From: Prinsepia uniflora
Taxonomy: Eukaryota; Streptophyta; Magnoliopsida; Rosales; Rosaceae
DNA: 64,000 nt
Assembly: GCA_032719365.1 (NCBI GenBank)
Contig: CM064875.1
Coordinates: 30,898,693-30,962,692, forward strand
Direction: 5' to 3'
Positions 43,056 through 54,444 of this stretch are shown here, one piece after another (the stretch's first letter is position 1; every line of letters begins with the position of its first letter). The position numbers and the translations under genes were made by a program. The notes beneath the pieces were generated by a model, which saw only the letters and a list, made by a program, of their open reading frames with translations, had not been told where the DNA came from and did no database searches.

Positions 43056-44487
43056 GAATGTTTATGTTATGTATATATATGTTCGTCTACCTTCCTTTAC
43101 TTCTATTATCTCCTCCGGGGAGGGTCGTTGGCCTGGGTGGACCCCGGAGTAGTCACGGAGCACCGACTGAGTGGAGTCACCCCCCAGTTGGGTTCCTTAC
43201 TCTCAGGAAGGCTATGGTCACTATTACCTCGGGTAGGGTCAGTGGTCTGCGGACATTGACCTTGACTTTGAGATGACTCGGATTGAGACCCGGGTAGCAC
43301 GCGCGTAGCTTTGGATACCGTGACAGGATTGGTTGTGTGACTTATATATATGTATGTGATGGATATATGATATATGATATGTGGTGTGTACAGGTGTGCA
43401 CAGGATTGGGCAGTGGCCCGTATGGTCGTTTTTATTGTGGTCCTTTCGACCTTAGTTTATATCTACTTTGGGCTTAGTCCCACATATGGTTTGTTTTGGA
43501 TAAATGGTTTTCGAATGCATGCATGCTTTTTAGTGGAGGGTACAAATGTCTTCTTATTAAATGTTTTTATAAACTCTTGTTTTGTCCACTCACAGTTTTT
43601 AATGTTTTGACTGCCCTTCAGGTTGACATCGGATGTGGACTGTAGCAGAGACCGAGATATCACATGCCTCCTCCGGATCCTGGCGTACTCTGATAGCCCG
43701 GGAGGGCAAAGGACGAACATATCCCTTGTCTGACACTTCGTGTCAGACGGGAGCAGGGTCATCCTGCACTAATCTCGGGGGGATTGGGATGGGTCCTGTC
43801 ACCCCGGGCAGCACGCGTAGCTTATTAAACCGTGAGATATGATTTCAGGGATGTCCAGCATCTGGGACGCTAAGCATCAGGGATGCTGGTGATGGTAATG
43901 GTAAAATATGGATTAATGAATAAAATGGCTTATTGATTGGATATGTGTTATATGGTAAAAATGGATTATTGGTTATGAAATGGTATGTCGGGTCGGGGAC
44001 CCTAAATGGTTTTGGATTTATGGATTTATATTTATGGCTTGGGGCGGTGACCCACATGGTTTTAATATGTCTGGTGGTGGTATTCCACAGTTTTGGGCTG
44101 AGTTCCCACACTTGGTTTTTGGTTAACGGTTTTTGGGCTAAGGCCCTAATGGCTCGGTTGAGCAAACGTTTTGGTTACTGGTTTTCGTGGCATGCATACG
44201 TTTTTATTGGAGGGCATAAATGTCTTATACATGTGTTAAATAAACTTATTGGTTACATCTTTTGGTTTTAATGCCCTTCAGGTTGATTACGGATGCGATT
44301 GCAGCAGAGACTGGGACATTGCACACCTCCTTCATCGGTCCTTGCGCACTCTGGATGCCCCGGTTGGGCAGTGGCTCTTGGTTATCCCTTGTCTGACACT
44401 CCTTGTTGGACGGGAGCAGGGCACATTCCACGGTAATCCCAAGGGGATTGGGATGGGTCCTGTCATTTGGGATGGGTTGTGTCAAGG

Positions 44488-44503
44488 TGGTATCAGAGCA
44501 CGG
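44488..44503 (+). other. Primer-binding site of E3
   Basis: TGGTATCAGAGCACGG, 3 bp after the LTR end. Confidence 0.85.
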
Positions 44504-45650
44504 TTTGCTCTTGTGGTACGCGCAGGTGCTCGATGTGATGTCTCTACTTGGTATGGCCCGTTATCATCCTGAATTCTAGGGTAACTAGTACGAGAGTTAG
44601 TGGAATTAAATCACGCCAAACGTAACTTATTGGCCGATACGCTGTGAATCAGTGTTATTAGTCCCAAAGAGGGTGGAATGTGAGATTATCCTTAGGGTGA
44701 ATATGACAGATGTTTGGTCGGATACTAGGGTCATCTACGATGAGATTGCAGGGTTGGTTATGCTGCGGGGAGCCGCCAGAGTCGACATAGTCAGTTGTGT
44801 CATGTCAGGATAGTGGTGCTGTGGGCAGCATCCAGGTTCGAGGAACCCTAGTAGACGACTCTGGTTGAGTGTAGTTGAGTCTAGTTGAGACTACGGAGAT
44901 TGGTTGACCCAACACTAAGAAAAATGATGGGATCCGATCCATAAGTGCATCCGGATGCAGAGTCTCGATAGTGATGTCTGGTGGTTAGGTGTGCACGAGA
45001 TTGTGGTAGGCACTACCATCAAGGGTTGATGTAGTTGTGGTTGTTGAGAATCGGGGGACGTTCAGGGAACGATCATTTTCTTATATGAATTGTCAGGGTG
45101 ATTGTACCTAGAGTTGGTGAGTTGAGAGAGGCAGAATTCCTCAAACCTGAGCAGAGATTATGGATTCTAGCTCGGTATGTGCTAAGATTTAGGTTGGGTT
45201 TGATTTGAACACTGTGTGCCAGTGATTGCGATGAAGATAGGAGACGATGAGCCACAGGTTGAGGATGTGACTCAGTCGTAACTTGCTCGTGTTCGGTGTT
45301 TACTAGACCAGGGCGATTCGTTAGTTGGTATTTGAGATTCCACTACCGAATCTCAGATAGAGATGAACTAGATGGGATCCAGCAGTGGTTGAGATGTGTT
45401 GGGGTAGAGTCCCAACCGTGATTGAGATAACTGATGTGATTGAGATGACTAAGTGGTGATTGGATGAAACGGTATAAATAGATAGGCGAATTGGCTAGTG
45501 AGTTGGACCGTTTAAGGACATGTGGATGATATCCGAGTGAGTTGAGGACTTGGGCGGTCCAATGGTTGGAATTGACACCCAATTGGGTAGAGTTTTGAAT
45601 TTTCTTCCAACATGGTTGCAAATCCTCTTGATTCTGGGGTCACTGAGGGT
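44504..45650 (+). other. Interior of E3, no intact coding sequence
   Basis: No gag or pol motif recognised. Several stretches align with the E2 interior: AGGGAACG around 45070 with 23695, and GGTATTTGAGATTC / GATGGGATCCAGC at 45330-45385 with 23920-23975. The interior ends without a 3' LTR where the inverted E8 sequence begins, at about 45650; that edge is approximate. Confidence 0.5.
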
Positions 45651-48382
45651 GAATTTTCATTTTCTGCTCGTAACCCACACGTTACGTCATACTAAGAAAA
45701 AACTAACACTAAGTTAACAACATCATCCTAAAGTTCATACCACATGTACAATAATCACATAAAATCTCATAACTAAGTTGAATCTCAGTTTCTATTCAGC
45801 TTCCAATTTAATCCTGAAATCTAGACATTATCAAACTGAGTTCATTCTGAAATCCTATTCATTATGTAAGATCATGACCAACGAGTTCACTTCTGAACTT
45901 CCCATCAAAGTTCTCAATTCCTTAGTCCTATCCCATCTATGAATTCAAAATCAATATCCATTCTACGACACCACCATCCTTTTTCACCCATAATGAAGTC
46001 GCCAATTTGTTTCCCTAATTCCAAGTTTATCACAAACATTCAGACGTACAAACATATATATGATTAACCATAAAACATTTTCCTTTTCGTCTCCTCAAAT
46101 CTCGAATTCTTTCGATAATAATCCACATTCCACTTCAACACCTATGTTTTGTTACATCTGAAGTTTCTATATCACCACACTTCACCAGGAGGGCTCTTAG
46201 CGTAATGACAACTGTATCCATTCACCTTATCCCTCCAACAATTCGATAAGGTCCTATACGAACAGGGGTTCCACACAATACCCTTCGTAAGCTTCCCCAA
46301 GAATTGGGTAGTCTTATTTGGTTGATCATATACTTCCTTGAATTCCAATTAAACACATTCTTACAACTTCATGTAATTGACTTGACTTACCAATTGATCT
46401 TCAATCCTTAATCTCAAACATTAGTCACAATATCGGTGCTATGTATAGAAACTCGCGAACTTCACATCCGAGTACATCCCTGAAATCAACGATATCCAGG
46501 CGATGTCATAATCTAACACTCCCGAGACTGGGTCTCCCATGGCGCTACTCATCTCTAGACAGCGTAATCGTGACCTCTTCGGAATCACCAGACATCTAGA
46601 GGAAAACAAAAACATACTCAAAGAACAGTTATGAAATCCAATACACTTATTTCCATAAACATTTCAACAGGGTATGTGCTCAAACATGACTTTTTTCAGA
46701 AAGAGTTTCCAAAAAACCATCTTGAAATAGTGTCTAGTAATCATTTCCTAAATCTAGAATTCTCAAATCATATCAATGGAACATGAGATAAATATCTAGA
46801 CTGAAATATAGATAATCATAAACATACCCAATCCTTAATATCTTACTCACATTCCTCTGGGTATTTAAATGTTGGAGTGCCAGTTTCCCCTCTAAATAAA
46901 TCCCACAACTTCCCATGACTCAAAGGTGACTATCACACTCATTTAGCTTCTATTACGACATACCTTACTCATTGGCGTAACACGGTGGCTATCCCATCTC
47001 CATCATCCGTTACCTTGGGACACCTTCAACAACATTCTTTGTGAAGGGTGGAATTCCTTGCTACCACTAACCAGCACCGTAGAGCTACAACATAAAAATT
47101 CACTCGTTTTCCTACTCAAGGTAGCATCCGCTGCACACTCATTATTTAGGCAACACGAAATAACATATTCAAAATTTCAAACCAGTTTCACCCAACTCTG
47201 GTATCTCAACTTAAACTTCTTAGAGTGATGAGATACTTTACCTTCTTATGATTTGTAAAATCTTGTACCTCTATCAAAAGGATTGTACTTTCACACCTTT
47301 ACCCATTATTATCTATTCCTCAACAAAGATGAGAGATTCTATCACACAAAGCACAAAGCAATCATACGACAAAACAACAAATCACTTCCCATCTAGCACA
47401 AGTCATGGACTATGAAACCACCGCAACTATCACACTCATAGATATTGGCCCCAAACACGAGGCAATCCATCCTATGGCCCGATTATCCCACTTATGAACC
47501 TACCAACTTCCGGATTTACTTCCTTCATGGTTCTCCATGTCCAAGACTCGTAATCATGTATCCTTTTCTGAATTATTCTACTGCTCGTAAAGCACTAAAT
47601 TACCAATTTAAAGAATATGAGTTAGGTGTGCATACCACAAATTTCACTATTAGGGTAATGATCCTTATCACAATCAAATCAATCATCCGAAACTGTCGAA
47701 CCTTTCGTAACTATTTAAACATATTCCTTATCCAAGGAAGGGGGTGTTCTTTTCGCACTACTACTTATTAATTACACAAAATCCTTATGCAACTACATCT
47801 TATACAGTCTAACAACAATTACACCTTTTTCACTGAAATACAATGTGCTCTCCTTTTGCCTCTTCTCAAACCATATTCCAACAACACAACTCACCTACAA
47901 ACTATAACCGGATATCTGGACTCCTATTGGAGTTCCAATTAACATTCCCATTTACACAAATTTTGTTACCCATAAATTTTGGCCAACACATTACCATACA
48001 CGCTTGATCCGGAAAAGGACCTTCCATCACACTAATTCTCAAACACATAGTCTATTGGGGAAATACATTCACCCTACTCAAGTGCAACATACCAATAATT
48101 ACATTGACTTCTACTAGTGAGCTCAATCATTATCTGAATTCATACGACTATTTCCCCTACTAAGACAAGACATCTACCATTGACGCCAATCCTAACCAAC
48201 ATCATAAATATCAAAGAAACCCATTGTCATACAACACATATAGCACCTTAAGTAATCCAGGTGAGTTGTACTAACAAAACATATCTCATACAACCAATTC
48301 AAGTCCAACCCAAAAACTACCATGGGGTTCCTATTCTCATCTCACTACTAGGTCGAGCACAAGGCTCACATCTCCGAGGCAT
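45650..48382 (-). pseudogene. Decayed interior of gypsy element E8
   Basis: Minus orientation is set by the primer site and LTR on its right. A gag-like start MPRRCEPCARPSSEM begins at 48382. Near 46260-46200 the minus strand reads PVRIGPYRIVGGIR, resembling the integrase C-terminal motif GPFEIIERIG of E9. Everything else is too decayed to assign. It is about 2.7 kb, shorter than the 4.5-kb gag-pol of E9, and no 3' LTR is found at its left end. Confidence 0.5.
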
Positions 48383-48407
48383 GATAATTTCAAGAATATA
48401 TCAGAAC

Positions 48408-48423
48408 CTAACTTTAATACCAA
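48408..48423 (-). other. Decayed primer-binding site of E8
   Basis: Minus TGGTATTAAAGTTAGG, a mutated form of TGGTATCAGAGC..TAGG, 2 bp inside the LTR. Confidence 0.6.
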
Positions 48424-50229
48424 GTTGATAAGACCTAACCCGGAGAACAGCATATACAACATACTCGGGTCCTGCTCCTGTTTGAAAAATAACCTAAAAT
48501 ACTGAATGAACCCTTGAACCCTGTCAGACAAGGGATACTTCCATACTTCTGAGCTCATGCATTCGCCCTGTAAGCAGCCTCAATTCCCGTGCAACAGCCT
48601 TGGAGGGTTTCAAAATCAAGAAAAATGTATGAATGGACGAAAAATAAAGGTTTTAAAAATAAAGTTCAAAACATATTAATTTTCCTCAGTTTTATAAAAT
48701 TATGCATGCATCAAGTTTACCAGAAAAATAACAATCACGAAGTACGTGCAGTAATATGAAAATCCAATAATACCAATGCATATATGACCATGCAAAAGCA
48801 CAGATATAAGAAACATAGTGAACCAACCATATCGATTTACCAACACCTATATGATCATTGACAGGACCCGCCCCGATCCCCCTGGGACCATCCGGGACGT
48901 GCCCTGCTCCCGTCTGACACCCGACATTAAAATATCATAATTACCCTTATTGAAAGTAAAATGCATAAAGAAAATCCATAGTTAAGTCATACATAGCACG
49001 CCACACGAATACTCGAATACAAATAGTGTCAGACAAGGGATAGTTCCCGAATACAGTTTATTGAGCACGACTCTAGACACACTACATGCCAACCTACCCA
49101 GCAGTAGGGTTCAGGTGCGTAACGTAAACCTATGCCTCTTCCTCGGGATCCTCCCTCTCTTCCTCGAGATCCTCCTCCTCAATAGCACTACCTGGAGGGG
49201 TAGTAAAACAACAAGGGTGAGTGGGCCGAAACTCAAGGTTTACAAAATAGTTTACCAATCCGAAAACATATAGATTTTCCCCTTCGTTTTCCGAAAAGAC
49301 ATGCATTAGTATCATAAACCACAAAATCATATAATCATGAGCAGAATAATATCAACATAATATAATCTTAGTCACTGCACTATACATCCCAACCCTGACA
49401 TCCCAGATGCCCGACGTCCCAGACGCCAAATAAGGTCACAGTCTCAAGGCTACGCGTGCCACCCGGGGTCTCAATCCCGAGTCCAAATCCCGAACCTAGT
49501 CCGAGCATGGCATTCTAGATGCCTGACGTCCCAGACGTCCAATAGTAGTAATCCTGCTCCTGAGTCACTCGACGGTCCGGTCCCTCCGTAGAATGACTCC
49601 TCACAAGCAATGCGCCGTGACCACTCCGGTGTACCTACATCCGGAGGAGATAGAATCCTAGGGTAGATCTATACAGTGCAGTACCACAGATAATATCGAG
49701 ATCCATTATACATATACACGACTCAAAACCATTCATAAACAACTAGACGGGTCTCATGCCCAAACATCGTAATACGTGCCATAAATCATACTCAAGATAA
49801 ACAGATACTTTTACTTGAATCACATATAGATATAATAGAAAGTAAAACAGTTATGCATGCCGAAGTTTAGTGAAATCAAGGGCCCACTCACAGTACAATC
49901 CCGCTGCAATCTCGAGCGTAAAGCCTCATCCAAGGGTTAAAGTACAATTCCTGTGATGCCCAAAACATACGTAAAGGTCACTTTAAGTCCCTACTAAACA
50001 ACTAAGAAACCCTAGACTGAGACCAGCCCGGGAAAGCCGTCCGAACACGCTTCCCAAGGCGTCAAACCCTAATTTGACCAACCTAACGATCTCCGATCGA
50101 CACGAAACCACCGCCATTGGATCCGTATCGTCGAAACCTTGAAAATGGCACTGGTCCCACACAAAATACTATTCACACGCGCCCCCCATGCGCCGGTCAA
50201 CTCTCTGGTCAACGGTGCTACAGTGATGA

Positions 50230-50362
50230 TGACGTCAGCATGACGTCATCACTGACAATGTCAGAGGACACGTGTCAACAGCCTATTGGTCCCTGGTCTA
50301 ACAATATTCTGACATGATGACATCATCATGACGTCACTGCTGATGTCAGCATGATGACGTCA
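50230..50362 (-). promoter_or_regulatory. TGACGTCA cluster in the E9 3' LTR (four intact sites)
   Basis: Four perfect octamers plus decayed forms (TGATGTCA, TGACATCA). The corresponding 5' LTR region has seven intact sites. The decayed forms are C-to-T or G-to-A changes at the central CpG. Confidence 0.55.
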
Positions 50363-51193
50363 TCAGCTACAGTAACCGGGTCTCAGAACCGGGTCACTGC
50401 AGACCCACGGTTCGACCCGACCAGTTCTCATCAACCAGACCACCAAAATCGATGGGATTTGTTCCTATGAACTCGTCTAATCATGTTCTATGGTTCTGTG
50501 GACTCAAAACTAGTTTTTAGGTTCGAAAATCTACCTGAAAATCGACAGAAAACCTGCTGCCCGGCTCTGGTTCGTCTTCTCCGGCGAGTCGTCAAGCTTC
50601 CAGCCGCGTACTTAGGTCTGAAATGGTCGTCTAGTCCCCTAGGTTATGTCTCAAAAACAACCAAACAAGTTTAACGTTAAAAACGGACGTTTTGAGATAG
50701 GGAAGGAAAATCGGTCTTCTCGGGTTTGCAGGCTTACCGCCGCCGTGGGCTGCCCAGTCCAGTCCTGAGTCGTCCAGCCGTCACAATGGTCCTAGCCCTA
50801 GGTTTGTTCGAGCCCAGAAGTCATGGTTTGGACGGTTTGGACAGTTTGGGTTGATCGGGTTCCTTCTCGGGTTTGTGGGTTTTCCGGCCGTGCAGGGTGG
50901 CCGTGGTGGTGGTGATGGCCGTCTGGAGGTTGCTGAGTGGTAGTCCGGTGTGTGGGTTGAGGCTGAGAGGTGGTGTAGTCGCTGGTGTGATCGTTTGAAG
51001 GGTGAGAGGGTGCACGGGTTTGAGAGAATGAAAATGTGAGAGTGAGTCTTTGATGAGTTTAAAAACAGAAGGAGAAAATGGAATGAAGGGGTGAGATTCA
51101 ATCTGACTTAAGGATGAAGGGTGAGGATTTAAGGAAGTTAAATTAATTAAATAATCACATGGCAGACCAAGATCCTGGTTCTAGGGAGTGTGG

Positions 51194-51219
51194 GGATGAG
51201 TGACACGTGTCACTCATCC
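51194..51219. promoter_or_regulatory. Perfect 26-bp palindrome centred on a G-box
   Basis: GGATGAGTGACAC and its exact complement GTGTCACTCATCC meet at CACGTG, a G-box/E-box bound by plant bZIP and bHLH factors. The GTGACANNTGTCAC core recurs in E1, E4, E6 and E7. The same palindrome in the 5' LTR was split by insertion F. Confidence 0.7.
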
Positions 51220-51676
51220 AAGGGTCCAGAATGATTTTGAATAAAGTAACCAGATTTCATTATTTTAATATTATTTTAATTCCGAGTCTCGGTTAGTTCG
51301 GTTACGTTCTTGACCATAACTTTTTCGTTGTAAGTCCGAATTCGGCGTGCCGCCTGTCTACGGATTCGAATCGACGGGACCTACGCAACGGTCCTTGGCC
51401 CTCGTCCGTCGAACTTCCCGGGTCAAAAGTCAACATTTGGCCCCTAATTGACCAAATTACCAAAATACCCCTAGACTTCCGAACGTCACAACTCTTCCTC
51501 GAACATCGGAATCGAACGTGCCACCTGCCTATGAACTCGTGACATCCTAAACTACGTCACGATCACGGGTAAAAGTCCTAAATATTTCCCGAGGTAAAAG
51601 TCAACTTTCCCCCCTCTCAGGGGTAAAATGGTCATTTTACAATAAAATAATAATTACGAAAGTTCGGGTCGTTACA

Positions 51677-51692
51677 ATCTACCCACCTTACA
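51677..51692 (-). other. Polypurine tract of E9
   Basis: Minus: AAGGTGGGTAGAT immediately before the 3' LTR; primer for second-strand synthesis. Confidence 0.75.
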
Positions 51693-51711
51693 AAAATTTC
51701 GTCCTCGAAAT

Positions 51712-52527
51712 TTACTCGAATAAAAACGGGTACTGCTCCCTCATCAAGTCTTCGGGTTCCCACGTCGCTTCCTCGACGTCATGGTTCCTCCATAGCACTT
51801 TCACCAACCGAATCGTCTTGTTTCTCATAACCTTGTTCTTCTGATCCAGAATCTGCACTGGTTTCTCCTCAAAGCTCAGATCAGTCATCAGTTCTACTGG
51901 TTGTTCCAGCAAGGGATGTGAATCGTCCCGTAGGTATTTCCGTAACATGGACACATGGAAAACATCGTGTACTCTGGCGAGTTCTGGAGGTAATGCCAAC
52001 CGGTATGCCACTAGTCCAATCCTCTCAATGATCTCGAACGGCCCAAAATAACGTGGACTCAACTTCCCGCGTCGACCAAAACGGATAATTCCTTTCCATG
52101 GAGATAACTTAAGGAACACAAAATCTCCCACCTCGAATTCCAAGTCTCGAATTCGTCGATCAGCATAGCTCTTTTGGCGATCTTGCGCTGCCTTCAATCT
52201 TTCCTTGATGATTCGAACTGTTTCCTGAGTCATGTCCATCAAATCCGGTCCTAATGATGCTCGCTCTCCTACCTCCATCCAGCAGATAGGTGTCCTGCAC
52301 TGTCGGCCATACAGTGCCTCGTAGGGTGCCATCCCGATACTTGCCTGATAACTGTTGTTGTATGTGAACTCCATCAAAGGCAAATGAGTATCCCACGAAT
52401 CCTGAAACTGCAGTACACAAGACCTCATCATGTCCTCCAGTGTCTGGATAGTCCTCTCTGACTGCTCATGGGTCTGTGGGTGGAACGCTGTACTGAAATG
52501 TAAGTTTGTACCCAAGGCGTTCTGCAA
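51712..52527 (-). pseudogene. E9 integrase C-terminal half with chromodomain
   Basis: A 271-codon segment from just inside the integrase core to the natural stop. It has the catalytic Glu in FHPQTHEQSERTIQTLED (relatives often have TDGQSER), then NNSYQASIGMAPYEALYGR, GPFEIIERIG, HDVFHVSMLRKYLRDDSH, and a chromodomain-like end NKTIRLVKVLWRNHDVEEAT. Integrase joins element cDNA to host DNA; the chromodomain is thought to target chromatin marks. It lies in the same frame as the upstream segments and is separated from them by a TAG (52528-52533 region) where relatives have tryptophan. Confidence 0.92.
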
Positions 52528-52533
52528 ACTTCG

Positions 52534-52833
52534 CTAGAACCTAGATGTGAAACGCGGATCTCGATCAGACACTATCGACTCCGGCGTACCATGAAGTCGA
52601 ATGATCTCCTTCACAAACAGCTGCGCCAGTCGGTTTGGCTTAAATGTCTCCTGTATTGGTAAGAAATGAGCTGACTTGGTCAATCGGTCGACAATCACCC
52701 AAACTCCATCGCATCCTCTCTGAGTCCTTGGCAACTTGAAGACAAAATCCATGGTAATGTGATCCCACTTCCACTCGGGAATCGGAAGTGGTTGCATAGC
52801 TCCATACGGTCTCTGCCGCTCTGCCTTGACCTG
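52534..52833 (-). pseudogene. E9 integrase core, first part
   Basis: Contains the first two catalytic aspartates: WDHITMDFV and SIVSDRDPRFTSRF. A TAG precedes it (about 52834-52836, glutamine in relatives) and another TAG ends it after TSRF. It stays in the same frame as its neighbours, so the core is cut only by stops. Confidence 0.92.
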
Positions 52834-54444
52834 CTAACAGGTCAAACATCTGCTCACAAACGCTGCAATATCCTTTTTCATCCCAGCCCACCAATAATGG
52901 TTCCGGAGGGTACGGTACATCTTTGTACCTCCCGGATGCATGGCATAAGCCGAACTGTGGGCTTCCTCAAGAATTTCTGCCCGTAAATCTGCCACTGCAG
53001 GAACACACAAACGGCCCAATTTCACCAGAGCTCCATCTGGTCGGATAGTAAAGTCCTTCCTCTCATCCGCTTCGACCTCGATCCTGTAGATACAAAGTGT
53101 CGGATCCTCCAATTGTGCCTCGATAATCCGATCGACTAGCACAGGTCGTACATGAAAACTGGCCAACAAAGCTCCCTGCTCATCCATCCCCAGCATAACT
53201 CCAGCTCTTCGGAGTTCCACTAGCAAAGGAAGGTACACCAGCCTCAAGTGTACAACCGATCCTGCTGACTTCCTGCTGAGTGCGTCTGCCACAACGTTTG
53301 CCTTTCCTGGATGATATTCAATCGTACAATCATAGTCCTTGATTAATTCCAACCACCGTCGCTGCCTTACGTTCAGCTCCTTCTGAGTGAACAAATGCTT
53401 TAAACTCTGATGATCGGTGAAGATCCTGCAAGTCACCCCGTACAGATAATGTCGCCAGATCTTTAAAGCGTGAACCACTGCCGCCAACTCCAGATCATGC
53501 GTAGGGTAGTTCAGTTCATGTGTCTTTAGCTGTCTCGATGCATAAGCGATAACTCTGCCATTCTGCATCAGCACGCAACCCAACCCTTGCAACGATGCGT
53601 CACTGTAGACTTCAAACTCTCCACTGTTATCCGACAAGGCAAGGACAGGTACGGTAGTTAACCGACGTTTTAATTCCTGATAACTCTGCTCACACCGTTC
53701 ATCCCAAACAAACTTTACTCCCTTCCTGGTTAAACGAGTCAACGGTGCAGCGATACTAGAGAAGCCCTCAACAAATCTCCGGTAGTATCCTGCCAAACCA
53801 ACGAAACTCCGTACCTCTGTCACGGTTGTCGGTCTAGCCCAATTTGTCACCGCTTCGGTCTTCTGGGGATCCACACTAATCCCGTCTGCTGACACTACAT
53901 GTCCCAGAAAACCAATGCTGGTTAGCCAAAACTGACACTTACTCAGCTTGGCGTATAACTGGTTCTGCCTCAGCTTCCCTAACACCGAACGTAAGTGTTT
54001 CTCATGAGCCTGAGCACTCCTCGAGTACACAAGGATGTCATCAATGAACACGATCACAAACTTATCCAAATAAGATCGGAAGACCCTATTCATTAGATCC
54101 ATGAATGCTGCTGGAGCATTCGTCAATCCGAAAGGCATCACAAGGAATTCATAATGCCCGTATCTGGTCCGAAACGCTGTCTTCGGGACATCCCCTTCAG
54201 CAATCTTCAACTGATGATAACCAGATCGCAAATCAATCTTCGAGAAGTACTGTGCTCCCCGCAGTTGATCAAAGAGATCGTCAATCCTGGGTAAGGGGTA
54301 CTGGTTCCTTACCGTGACATTGTTGAGCTGCCGATAATCTACACACAAACGGAGGCTCCCCTCCTTCTTCTTCACAAATAATACCGGTGCTCCCCACGGT
54401 GATGTACTTGGTCGGATGAATCCCAAATCCACCAACTCCTGCAA
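52834..54444 (-). pseudogene. E9 reverse transcriptase, RNase H and integrase zinc domain
   Basis: Order: RT fingers (LCVDYRQLNNVT near residue 35), KIDLRSGYHQ, MPFGLTNAPAAFMDLMN, active-site FVIVFIDDILVYSR (FIDD near 133), connection, RNase H (EFEVYSDASLQGLGCVL near 280, LELAAVVHALKIWRHYLYG, TDHQSLKHLF), then the H...H...C..C zinc domain with HPGGTKMYRTL, HYWWAGM and SRCLTC. RT copies RNA to DNA and RNase H removes the RNA template. All catalytic residues are visible. It is joined in frame to the gag-protease segment across a TAA at 54445-54447; an apparent start at 54444 is not a real initiation site. Confidence 0.95.

Larger units (their letters stand above)
40797..43801 (+). repeat. Solo LTR E7 inserted in E6
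   Basis: 3,005 bp, TGTAATGACCCATCCC to GGTCCTGTCA, flanked by exact CCCCG duplications (40792-40796, 43802-43806). Carries six TGACGTCA octamers (41950-42111), the GC hairpin (42128-42146) and five long hairpin units (42823-43055). No interior follows it. Confidence 0.9.
38133..44465 (+). repeat. Solo LTR E6 inserted near the end of the E3 LTR
   Basis: TGTAACGACCCGTCTCG to GGTCCTGTCA, flanked by exact TTTGG duplications (38128-38132, 44466-44470). It landed only 14 bp from the 3' end of the E3 LTR. It contains E7; without it the LTR is about 3.32 kb, closest to E2. It has the GC hairpin GCGCGTG...CACGCGC (39595-39613) and a GTGACAAGTGTCAC dyad near 38646. Confidence 0.88.
29720..44484 (+). 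repeat. 5' LTR of gypsy element E3, split by two nested solo LTR groups
   Basis: Starts TGTAACAACCCATCCC, ends GGTTGTGTCA at 44484, then a primer site. Removing E4 with one duplication (31359-37355) and E6 with one duplication (38133-44470) leaves a continuous LTR of about 2.43 kb in three pieces (29720-31358, 37356-38132, 44471-44484). A (CT)n tract lies at 30059-30080. The left flank is GAAAA; the right end of the element is not in the window. Confidence 0.85.
48859..51676 (-). repeat. 3' LTR of E9
   Basis: 2,818 bp, TGACAGGACCCGCCCC...GGGTCGTTACA on +. Near-identical to the right LTR apart from scattered substitutions and a 24-bp block missing from the TGACGTCA cluster. It contains a 106-codon sense frame (51101-50781) present in both LTRs, most simply explained by LTR identity. 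Confidence 0.92.

Noticed and set aside
50781..51101. 106-codon frame in the E9 LTR, repeated exactly at 58193-58513
   Set aside because: Identity of the two copies follows from being LTRs of one young element; the protein is low-complexity Pro/Ser/His with no recognised domain.
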